Position numbers and translations under genes: made by a program. Source: Daucus carota subsp. sativus (Eukaryota > Streptophyta > Magnoliopsida > Apiales > Apiaceae). Taken from it: a DNA stretch of 64,000 nt. Under the pieces are notes generated by a model that searched no databases, had not been told where the DNA came from, and saw only the letters and a program-made list of their open reading frames with translations. The stretch is from positions 38,128,689 through 38,192,688 of the forward strand of contig NC_030381.2 of the NCBI RefSeq assembly GCF_001625215.2, read 5' to 3'. This document shows, piece by piece, positions 24,666 to 39,796 of the stretch; the first letter of the stretch is position 1, and the number at the start of each line of letters is the position of its first letter.

Positions 24666-25015
24666 GAATCATAACTGGACTAGTTACAAATCGTTGGTTC
24701 AAATTTCCACGTACAACATATTCTCATATACTCTTGGTTTCACCCTTCTGCCATGTGCATCTCTGCCCTCCCTCCAAGAGACATTCATTCCCCCTGCGGT
24801 TGAGGACAACAGAATGCATACTCAAACAGTTACATAAAAAAACAATTAAAATAATTTACAAAACTATATTATATAAAATATTAAAATGTTTGTTGAATCC
24901 GTCCAAAATATATTCAAACTCAAAAACACTGAGGGGGTAAGTGCCAACCAAGCTTCGCTCCAAATTCTCAAGTGAAACCACTCGAATCGTAGACCAAGAG
25001 TATGTAATTATCTTC
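24666..25015 (-). pseudogene. Degenerate partial copy of the BPM gene (last exon plus intron 3)
   Basis: The minus-strand sequence matches the end of the BPM gene at about 27175-27510, including part of its 3'UTR, the second half of the last coding exon and part of intron 3. Conserved stretches include GCATTCTGTTGTC, CTCAACCGCAG and CATGGCAGAAGGGT. The copy has a small insertion after CTCTTGGA that breaks the frame. The first half of the exon is replaced by unrelated AT-rich sequence, and no upstream exons are present. It lies 2.2 kb downstream of the intact gene in the same orientation. It cannot encode a MATH-BTB protein. Confidence 0.8.
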
Positions 25016-25062
25016 TAAACTTGTTGGGCCAGCCAAGCGAGCCTAACTCCACAATAGTATGA

Positions 25063-25310
25063 TGGGGCCGTTTGGCTGAGCTTAAAATAAGTGTTTTTTA
25101 CTTAAAATAAAAAAGTGAAGTAGAAGTTAGAAGTTAGTTAAGACTTATAAGTGATTAAAGTGTTTGGCAAAAAAGTAGAAGTCATGAAACAAAAGCTAGG
25201 ATTCGTAGCTTTTTTTAAGTGCTTCTCGACTTTTTACACAAACGGTACGAATAAGTGCTTCCAACTTAAAAGTCCAGAAGCGGGGCTTAAAAGCCCCGCC
25301 AAACACCCAC
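25063..25310. mobile_element. hAT-like MITE, third relative
   Basis: The ends GGGGCCGTTTGGCTGAGCTT and GCCCCGCCAAACACCC are roughly complementary (GTTTGGC core). The interior is made of 'agaagttagaagtta' and 'aagtgcttccaactt' motifs typical of short hAT-derived elements in plants. I see no clear 8-bp target duplication. It is non-coding. Confidence 0.45.
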
Positions 25311-25372
25311 GATATTGTCAGCTTTGGACCGAGCCGCACGGAGTATTGGAGTTGTTCTGGCCCCTCCAACAA

Positions 25373-25482
25373 CCAATGTGGGACAACTCTAACAATCTCC
25401 TCCTTCACACATCGGGCTCGACACCTGCCAATGTGGGACAACTCTAACAATCTCCTCCTTCACACATCGGGCTCGACACCTG
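25373..25482. repeat. Perfect 55-bp tandem duplication
   Basis: Two identical 55-bp units, 25373-25427 and 25428-25482, begin CCAATGTGGGACAACTCTAA and end GGGCTCGACACCTG. The unit resembles the ends of plant retrotransposon LTRs (TGTGGGACAACTCTAACA), so the pair may be a remnant of such an element. The copies are identical, so the duplication is recent. Confidence 0.9.
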
Positions 25483-25871
25483 TCAAATTCGGCCTCCTGA
25501 TGTGTGATCGGCCTCCTCATGCCCATACTGGAAGTCAGGACAACTCCTAACAAAACTCTCATTGGGAGATACCTTTAGTTCTGTCCCACAATGGCTGTTG
25601 CAGCGCCAAAAGGCCAAAGATTGTTACCTCACTTGCAAGTTGCACACACAATAGAAGAAAAGAGATGGAGTGAAAGAGCACTGAATGTGCTTAAACCTAG
25701 TCTGAGTTCACACAAATGCTTCGTCTTGGTTTCTGTGAAGAATACAGACATTTGAATTAGCGCGTCATATTCAGCATAAATAGGGATGCATAGGCCTTCA
25801 TTGAGTCCCAAAACATAGAAAAGGAGTAAGATAACCGAGATACAAACTGATAAATTTCTCAATACATTTAT

Positions 25872-26087
25872 ATGGCTGGCAAAGATGGTGGTTCAAACAA
25901 CCGTGGGAATAACAATAGAAAGAAAAATAATGAGAGCTTGGTACTTCCTCCAAGGACACATGTCATAAATATGGTGGGTGCGCGACTTGCTCAATCTGTT
26001 ACCGCACTTGTCAACAACAAAAAGAATAAGATCAGCCGGGAAAATGATGATGACAATGCTGCTGCTTCTGCTTCTGCTTCTTCTTAG
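25872..26087 (+). CDS. Possible small basic protein, unknown
   Basis: This is a 71-codon reading frame I do not recognise. It starts with MAGKDGGSNNRGNNNRKKNN, is rich in Asn, Lys and Arg, has a middle segment LVLPPRTHVINMVGARLAQS and ends in an Asp/Ala/Ser run. There is no signal peptide or membrane segment. Its neighbours are transposon remnants upstream and a tandem duplication downstream, with no clear promoter. It may be a small orphan gene or chance. The coherent middle segment is the only reason I list it. Confidence 0.22.
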   Translation: MAGKDGGSNNRGNNNRKKNNESLVLPPRTHVINMVGARLAQSVTALVNNKKNKISRENDDDNAAASASASS

Positions 26088-26173
26088 CTGCATAGTTACA
26101 ACTTACAATATGCGTGGTGGAAGTGGTGATGGTGGGGCGGGCTGGGTGCTATCAATAACTTATTGTGTTGTCT

Positions 26174-26401
26174 TGATAGAGTTTTGTCTTGTTGTCTAGA
26201 AAGAAGTTAATGAATCGGTTTGGTTTTGATTAGCATAGCTTAAGATTATAGTCCAAGTTCTGGCAAAAAAAAAAGATTATAGTCCAAGTTATATGTTATG
26301 TTTTATGAGGTTTGATAAAGTTTTGTCTTCTTGTCTAGAAACAAGTTTATGATTTAATCAGTTTGTTTTTAACTAGCATGGCTTAAGATTATAGTACAAG
26401 T
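26174..26401. repeat. Diverged tandem duplication of about 139-bp period
   Basis: The segment 26174-26259 recurs at 26313-26401 with small changes: both contain GTTTTGTCTT, GTCTAGAAA, 'agcat(a/g)gcttaagattatag'. A shorter third piece (AAGATTATAGTCCAAGTT at 26273-26290) lies between them after a poly-A run. It is non-coding. Confidence 0.8.
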
Positions 26402-27198
26402 CATATTGCTTTTGTGACAAAAGTTTCAAATTGCACCTGTTGAAATATATGGCATTGCCATCTATTTCACTTTACATAAGCACTATGCCTTCACATTTTA
26501 GCTTGCACAAAAAATTTGAATTATTTTGTCAGATATATAGATTAGCAGGGATGGATTTCACTGTCTTCTGAACCAAGCACGTACGTATTAAACAACCATG
26601 TCAGGGAGAGAGTTTAAGTGGTTGTCAACCGGAAAAACTTTGCCAGACTAATAGTATTAGTAAATTTTAAATACATTGTTGTCGTCTGACTAAAAGAACT
26701 TATTTCTGGAGAAAAAGTACATAAAACTCTATTTTTATCTGAGATAGATGACAAGTTGGTTCAAATAGAAGCAACTTTTACATAGCTGGGTATATTTGAC
26801 AAATAAAAACTCTAGTTCAACTGAACTTCTTTTAAGATTCCACGTGGAAAGTAGAGAAACATCTGTATTGCTTTAAGAGAACACACAACATACATCTATT
26901 ACACCATGAAAAAAACAGAAAGTTCAAGCTCCACAAATCAGAAATCAAAACATTTTAACAGAGAACAAGATTAGCAGAAGAATTCAATAACCGGTTTGGT
27001 TGTACGAGTGCAGAATTACATCCCCTGATGGGAGTTTTTATAGTACAACCCATACACAATCAGATATTACACACTCTGACACTCTTGAGCAATCCATCAA
27101 GTTCATCATTACTAAAAAGTTTTTAAAACCAATTTACATCTAATAAGAAAAGAAGAGCTGAATCAACTTTCCTGACTCTAGATCAACACTAGACTATG
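26402..27198. other. Non-coding stretch and likely 3'UTR of BPM
   Basis: This stretch is AT-rich without a coding signal. The portion nearest 27199, downstream on the minus strand, should hold the BPM 3'UTR; part of it is mirrored in the degenerate copy at 24666-25015. I see no defined repeats otherwise. Confidence 0.4.
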
Positions 27199-30100
27199 TT
27201 ACAGATCATTGGTTAAAATTTTCACCCACAACAAATTCTCATATAGTCTTTGTTTTACCCTTCTGCCATGTACATCACTGCCATCCAAGAGACCTTCATT
27301 CCCACTGCGGTTGATGACAACAGAATGCTTACTGAACCTAGCTACATACTCCAATAATTCGGTCAGGACAGATGGACAACTCTCTTTTAGATAATCAAAA
27401 CCATCGGTTTGCATTACAGCTGCAGGAAAAAACATACACCAAGCTTAGTATAACACTCTATTCCAAATTCTCAAGTGAACTACTTGAAGCATAGACCTAA
27501 GAGGATGTATATATGACCAAGAATCAGGAAATTACAAATTCTGGTTAATAACAAGTAGAAGATACAGATCAACTAAATGGATACAAGTATTGAAGGATAA
27601 AGGGGAAAAATGGTACACCACAATACATTACTAACTTTCGAACTGATCAAATTCTTGTCTTGTTATTTCTCAATTACTTCTAACTTGCAAATTAAGCTAG
27701 AGGATTTAACATTGCAAGTCCCAGATTCACCTCTTAAGTTCTTGGGCATTGCAACAAATTTCAGACACACAGATTTCAGCTGGGAACAGTGGTGCTGCTC
27801 AGCCAAGGCCAGTGTGGTTGAGACAGTGTCTATAGAAACACCGTCACAGAGGCTAGCCTCACATAGTAATCTGAGCCTCTCTAGACCATATTGGTCAGCA
27901 GCTGCAAGCAGATGTTGGAACATCACAGTTGAAGCCCATTGCGATTTCAAACCAGTAAGCTCTTCAAAGTCGGGAAGTGAATCCCAGTACATAAAGTGAA
28001 GCAATGCCTGCAAATTAATAAGCAAATAAACAGAGAGAGAGAGTGAGGGAGGGACTGACAAGTGTTGAAAGACATAGATGTATTTGCATAATGATAACAC
28101 ATTAGACATAGAGGAAACAGTAACTTTGACAATGTAGCGAAGAGTATGACACAAGTCCTTTGTTATCTAATATTTTGGTTAATTATTCATCGTAATTCTT
28201 GCTACCACATCATTTTGCTCCAAAGTCAGTATAGGGACCTCTGCAATAAAAACATACTGGAAGTATACTACTTAAACTTTACCAAGTATTATTGGCTTGT
28301 ACCACAATAGTACAGTAGCCATAAAAACAGTTACACCATCAGTTATTAAAATATAATAAGCAATTTATATATGAGTCTGTTGACCAATTCCTTTAACATG
28401 AATATTTTACAATTTTAATAGTGTTCATATCTGCTTTTTTCCAAAACAGGGAAGATTGATATTTAAATCTACCAGGGACAATCCACATAAGATATATGGT
28501 CTAATGTTTCTTAAGTTTGCATAGATTGCGTAATGGATCGGTCACAAATATATACAGCACTGGCTCACAATTATATACGAGTTAATTCTCAAACAAGACA
28601 CATTGACAAATCTTCACCCAACTTGTCCACTACATTCTTTTATAAGTGAACCAATTACAAATTATTTGTGGACAAAAGCTGGGCAAGCATACACAGAAAT
28701 TTCTAACCAATGTGACAATCTTTAAAGGTAATACCAATAATTCAGATTCAAAGTAAACAAAAACCAGTATTGCAGCGATCAAGACATAAGCGACTAGTAA
28801 CCACCCTCTTAAGCAACAATTTGAAACCAGTACTGCCATCTAGTACATATATCACATACGTAATTACTCTCACCGACAGTAGGGCATCCACACGAAAGAT
28901 GGGCAATAGATAAAACTGAAGAAATCATCCATAAACATACATCTCTATAAAAGATAAGGCACAAAAAAAATAGATGTCTAAACCTTGAAAACAGGAACCT
29001 CCATCTCCTCGATATTTATGAACTCCGTATTTTGGTCTTTCATCTGGCCAAAAAGTTGTGCCCTAAATACAGGTGAGCGAGCTGCAAGCACCAACTTGTG
29101 AGCAGCAAGGATTTCTCCATTTACTTGAATATTAACATCAGTTCCTTTTCCACTTTCTAATAGCTGTCCAAAATGTTGACCAATATCAGACACTGGCACT
29201 GGTATGGAGTAGATTTTTGGACCTTCAGTGTGAGACTTGACAACCCCTACGCAGCAATGAACTTGAAGGCAATCGTCTTTTAAGTAGTCTGATGTCTCCA
29301 GATTTGTTCTTCTGAAGAACCGCTTATAACCCCTACAGCAGCTCCAAACAATTGAATCTAAATACTAAGCACTTGTATTGAAATACGAGGGACCTCGTAG
29401 TAGAATCTAGACATAAGAATCATTAAAAACCTTAAGAGTACATGATTATGGTGTTGCATGATCTCTTCATGCCACATATGTTCCTATTACTGTCAACTAG
29501 TGTTATATCAACTGCTGTCTGTAAATATGAAAAACTAAATATCCGCGTGAAACAGTAGTAAGTTTTTAGCAAGTAAAGATTGGAATGAAGTAGTTTTTGC
29601 AGTTATTTAAAAATTTTAATGAGCAAGGGAAATTTACTAATGAGTTAAGTGAATTGATAGGCCAAGAAAACTTCTAAGATAAATTTTCTACGAACTTATG
29701 AGTTATGACACATTAGATTTAGCGTAAATGAAGGTCAGCTAATAGCATCAGAGTTCATCGCTTATCAAAAGTGAAATATAAACAGGCAAACTAACACTTT
29801 AGCACAGGCAATATCATTTATTAACAGTGCTTACTTTTCTGTTAAATACTACAACTGCATTAGGCTACAAAATGCTGTCGCCGTTTGGTGGATAACAAGT
29901 ACTTTAACATCAAAAGGACCAAAAATGTTTTGTTCTTATAAAACCGTGACTTGTTTAGACTGAAAGTAAAGACCATAACAAACAATAAATGGAAGATATA
30001 TGAGAATGGAATAAAGTACACTAACATATTGCATCAGAAACTATAATCACCTTACTAAATGATATTTTAACCACAATCTTAAGTTCCATAGAACTTCTCA

Positions 30101-31958
30101 TGGTCTGCTGTTAAATTAGAGCAGTAATGTAAGCCGAGCTCTTTGCTAGCTAGCTCATGCTCGGCCTGAGCTGACAAACAAGCCAAGCTTCATCTGACCT
30201 TCTAAGCTAGTGAAGGTTTTGATTCAAGCTGAACTTTTGATTTAACTTGACGAGCTCGAGCCCACTCCACTTACATATTTTTGCACAAAATAGAACATAT
30301 ATCTGTTACCAGTGTATATAATATAAAAAGATCATCAAAATATAACTATAATCTTTTAAGAAACTTTGGAGTACTTTTACATAATTGAAGCACTTAATAA
30401 GAAAATATTATTCGGTTTTACATATATAAATTGATATAATAGAATACACTAAAAAGTAAGAGGACCAATCTTGCAATTAAGCTTAAAATAGTATCTTAAT
30501 TCTTCTTGATCCAAATAAACTCAAATATCATAGAAGCTCGCATTAAAAAAGTTATGCATGCTCTGCTCGGCTCTAAAAGCGCACAAGCTAACTGAAGCTC
30601 AAGGCAAGGCCAAGCTCAACACAAGTATGGAACTCATTCAGATTAGAGCTCAGCTCAAATTATTAAAAAACTCTACCTCCAACTCGCATATTCGGCTCTA
30701 TAAGTAGCACTAAGCCCTGAATCACAAATTGGAATGGCTATTCTCAGCTTCAAAAATTATTAAGCTTATCACTCTCATCTGCCAAGTCAATTACAAACAC
30801 CCCAGCGCTGAACCCTAAAGCGATACACCAACTAGGTTGCTAAATGTTATCATTAAGAAAAAAAAAATATGGGCTTTTTTCAAAAATACCCAAGTTGCAA
30901 TTTTTTTTCTTTCAAAAATACGGTGCAACCATATATGCAACCTCAATTGCAACTCCAGTAACCTGAAAATCAACTGATTTCAACGTTGCAACTCCCTTAA
31001 CCTGAAAAATCAACTGATTTTAACCAACATTGCAACCACATATACAACTTCGACCGTATTTTTGAAAATAAGTTTAAAAACATGGGTATTTTTGCAAATT
31101 TCCAAAAAAATATTAATTAATTTTCACTCTTCCAACTTCTTTTCTTTACCAGAAGTGTTGAGATTAAAGATAACATAAGGCCAAGACTAGAAACTCGCAA
31201 GAAAATCATTTTGATGATTTTGAAAGTACTATTAGCTTTCACCTATTTTCCATGGAACATATATCTGGAAAGCAGGTATATTGCCTAAAAGAATCTTCCC
31301 TTTTAACACAAGGAATTGGAAAACGCTTCTGTGGAATTTTTTGCTCCTTGCAGTGACAATTTATTTCAAAATTCGATTCATCAAAAAATCAACCAACAAG
31401 ACAATCAAATCACACTCCGCAAGCAATCAAACCAATTCACAAAAACATATAATCACAACAAAACGTAACTCGATAAAATCCAAAACACACCATCTAAAAT
31501 TCTCGATAAACAAATAAAAGAGACGAAACTCACCACATGCTACCTCTGTATTTAAGTGTATAAGGCCCACTTTCCAAAGGCCTCCCAAAATGTGTATGAA
31601 TCTTGTGCCTCTCATTCCCACTCTGATCCATAAGGGTCAATTCAAAAAGAGCCCTAACATCATTCCCTTCACTAGCAAGTGCAATAAACAAAGAAACATA
31701 CACACTGTTATCTTCATGACTTTTACCATCTGGGTAAAAGTAAATAGCCCAAGAATAACCCCCCACATCAAATGTCTCAGAAGCTATGTATTTCCCTATG
31801 CCTATTCCTTTAGAAAGTGAATACCCCATGATCTTGAAATCATGAAACCCATTGATCGTCTCTGTTACAGACAGAGATGATGAGGTGGGTCCACCTGGGG
31901 TTTCGGTTCTTCCAATCGGGTTGGTTTTCGGGTCGGGTTGGGGAATTGGGGGTGCCAT
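27199..31958 (-). CDS. BPM: BTB/POZ and MATH domain protein, cullin-3 substrate adaptor
   Basis: BPM proteins bridge CUL3 ubiquitin ligase (through BTB) to targets such as ERF/AP2, HD-ZIP and PP2C factors (through MATH). Minus-strand exons: 31534-31958, 28984-29332, 27731-28007, 27199-27419; 423 residues, normal for the family, with all phases closing. Residues 25-165 form the MATH domain ([46 protein letters not shown]). BTB starts near 185 ([40 protein letters not shown]) and runs through [18 protein letters not shown]-like C-terminal helix region follows ([40 protein letters not shown]). The last exon ends with a [10 protein letters not shown] motif and a short extension. Intron 1 (2.2 kb) contains GAGCTCGGCTC-type repeats. 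I cannot say which of the six Arabidopsis BPMs is closest. Confidence 0.94.
28031..28053. repeat. GA-rich microsatellite in BPM intron 2
   Basis: A short (GA)n run followed by GTGAGGGAGGG. It is a simple repeat with no sign of function. Confidence 0.6.
30130..30715. repeat. GAGCTCGGCTC-type repeat inside BPM intron 1
   Basis: Two patches (30133-30270 and 30540-30715) are rich in GCTCGGC, GAGCTCGAGCCC and AGCTCAGCTCAAA words. They resemble the interior of the Mutator-like MITE at 22988 but have no recognisable ends. An AT-rich stretch separates them. It may be one element or two degraded halves. Confidence 0.45.
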
Positions 31959-33020
31959 TAGGGTTTGGAAATTGAGGGGAATTTGGGGATTGTGGAGTGG
32001 TTAAAGAGAGATGGTTGAATGGGGAGATGGGGTAGGTGTAATATCAAGAATCGATATGGTTTCAGACATGTATGTTAATGTATGTATAAGTGTTTGTATA
32101 GATGGTAGGTTGAGACATTACATAACATTGTTTAAGCTACCTTCTGTCCATGACAGCTGCCAGCTGTCAATGTAAGGAATGTTTAGGAGAATTTTTTTAT
32201 TATTTTAGAATTAAATTAAAATTGAGCATAACTAACATATGAAATTCCTAAATATTACTACTACTTTTTTTAATAAAAATTTTACTTTAACTAAAAATAA
32301 ATTGTCAATAATTTTACCAATTACTTATTCATATGGCATAGTTCTCCCTCTATTTTGTGAAATTTTTATTTGTGTACCAAGTATGATATTGTACATGAAA
32401 TCGATAGTCATACATCAATAGTTGAAACTATTTTATAATTAAAGTGCATAAATGCATATAATCTTTTGATAAAAAGAATTTTCTAAGAGGAAAACTTTAT
32501 GACTAAACAATTGAATTGATTTCAAAGTGTAACAAAAAAATTATTTCTGTGTTCTAAACCATATTTGCAGATGAAACAGCATAAACAGATGCAGAACATT
32601 CCGAAAATCCTCAACAGAAGATTGTAGTAAAAAAAACCGACCACCTCAGTCAGAAACAGTTCAAGAACAGGATCTGGGAATGCATCCAAGTAAGGTGGTT
32701 AATAGTCTTCAGCGGCCATGAACTTATTCATTAATCATATATATGAACTAAAACAGTCTTAAGCAACCATAAATGTATCTGCAAAGGTTTTAAATGTAGC
32801 AACTTGCCAGCTTGAATCACTTCCTTTTTCCACGGTAAATGTTTACTGGCACCTTGGTCTACAGTTCAAATAGCAAATTGTCGCATTAGATTAGATCCTG
32901 ATATGCAAGTACTTGGAAAGTAATTTTCAAAAGATTTTAGCTATTCCACATATTTCTTACCCCTATTTGGTGTACGGAAAGAGGAAAGGCATAATACATA
33001 ATGCATCATATCTCAGGATC
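31959..33020. other. Intergenic region between BPM and mitochondrial EF-Tu
   Basis: This is the BPM promoter side joined to the EF-Tu 3' side. It contains a 19-bp perfect palindrome at 32151-32169, listed separately. The rest is AT-rich with no coding signal. Confidence 0.5.
32151..32169. promoter_or_regulatory. Perfect 19-bp palindrome upstream of BPM (paired TGACAGCT)
   Basis: The sequence TGACAGCTGCCAGCTGTCA reads the same on both strands around its central C. It places two TGACAGCT words, the form bound by KNOX/BELL homeodomain proteins, head to head, plus two CAGCTG E-boxes. It lies about 195 bp upstream of the BPM ATG, within plausible promoter distance. The palindrome is seen; binding is inference. 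Confidence 0.45.
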
Positions 33021-38251
<5,231 letters not shown>

Positions 38252-39331
38252 TGATTTTTGAAAAGAACACGCACTAGTGTGTGTAACTGTGTGTTTTTGA
38301 GGGTTTCTCCGGGGTTTTAGACAGGAGGACCCTTTTAAGACACTGGTGCGGTAGATTAGGTAACAACGGAACGACGTCGCTGGCTGGTTTTAGTTCCCGA
38401 TGTTTTTAATATGACATACATATTATGTTAAATCTATAGATATTATGTTAAATCTATTAAATTTATTCAATAAATATTATTCCTGCAATATCTAACAATA
38501 TTTTATTTTATATATTAATATTCAACACTCTCGTTATGGAGACTTTAATTATGAGTTTTTAGTTTTTCTTTTAACTCAATAATGTAAAGAAAAAGGAATT
38601 TAAAGAAGTCGATTCAAATATATCAAACATTTAAAAATTAATGAATTCTGATCTATATAAATTTAATCAAAATTAATTATGACGTGTGATGGATGATTAC
38701 ACATGATGACATGATGCTTTAACACCCGTTAAAAATAGTTGTTTCTCTGTGTGATCCTCACCACTCGCATGGTAAACTGTATAAATTTCGACTTGTACGA
38801 ATCTGATTCTGCCTGATGTTCAGACATGGTCTCCTATGATCAGGCTTCACTTTCATGTCTTTCCTCTGTAAAGGCATATATGATGAGTTTCTATGCTGTG
38901 TGAAACAACAAAGTGTTGAATCCTTCTGTTGGTCTTTTTGTCACACTGATTAGATACTCTAAAGAGAAACCAAGCTAGTTTAATCTCTATATAGAATCTG
39001 ATCCTCAAGACCTCAACCAATTACTTTAGAAATTTAAGAAACCAGTTCACATGAGATTCCATTAGTAAGTTACGAAACACGATGAAGATTCCTCGACTCC
39101 AAAGTATGTGTTCCACTAAGAAAACTACGGGCTTGTTATAAATGATAAGTAGGTTATGATTTATAAGTTATTAAAGTATTTGGACGAAGTAACTTATAAG
39201 TTATCTAAGTGTTTGGACAAGAACAGGGCTTCTTGTTGCACAAACATGCACTACTACTATTTGTTTCACACCTTATTAAATAGCATAGAGCACTCCATTG
39301 TAAATCATATCGACACTTTCCAAGTAACTGA
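38252..39331. other. Divergent promoter region between EF-Tu and the 154-residue gene
   Basis: EF-Tu is read leftwards and the next gene rightwards, so this interval serves as upstream DNA for both. At 39126-39235 there is a short patch of 'aacttataagttat' and 'gtgtttggacaag' words like those in hAT-derived elements. I see no TATA box I would defend. Confidence 0.4.
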
Positions 39332-39796
39332 ATGGCAAAGAATCAACAGAGCCAAAACTCCTCTGGAGAGTACAGAGAAATTTACATTGCCACTTCACAC
39401 AGCCTCATCTCCTCGCCTCCAGCTCCGCATCAAACATTCACTATATCTCCAACTACTGCACATGCTTTCCGCCTGAAAGCAGCTGCGCGACAATTGCCAA
39501 GTTCAGGTGAGGTGATCCCCATAGAGATTCATCCCCACCTTCTGCCAGAAAAGCGGAATCATCTGGAGTCTTCTCGGAAGAAAACTGGTGAACTGACAAA
39601 GGTTTCGTCGAAGATTAAGCAGGATGCTGGATCAACTAGTGTCCCAGTGCAGCACCAGGAGAAGGAGACTATGAACGACAAGTTTACTCAATACATCAAC
39701 CGAGTTAAACACGGGATGCTGAGAAGTTTATCAAATGTTGAAAGCACTGAAAAAATCGATGATGATAATGAAGTGTGCATCACTCATAAATTTTAA
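39332..39796 (+). CDS. Plant protein of unknown function, 154 residues
   Basis: This single-exon frame starts MAKNQQSQNSSGEYREIYIA. It has a Ser/Pro/Thr-rich disordered N-terminal half (SLISSPPAPHQTFTISPTTA), a Lys/Arg-rich middle (HLLPEKRNHLESSRKKTGEL) and a C-terminal motif DKFTQYINRVKHGMLRSLSN. That last motif resembles the short 'F-x-Y-I-x-R-x-K-x-x-x-R' tail I recall from small uncharacterised plant proteins. There is no signal peptide or membrane segment. It could be nuclear, but I assign no function. I chose this ATG because the overlapping frame from 39156 looks random. Confidence 0.55.
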   Translation: MAKNQQSQNSSGEYREIYIATSHSLISSPPAPHQTFTISPTTAHAFRLKAAARQLPSSGEVIPIEIHPHLLPEKRNHLESSRKKTGELTKVSSKIKQDAGSTSVPVQHQEKETMNDKFTQYINRVKHGMLRSLSNVESTEKIDDDNEVCITHKF

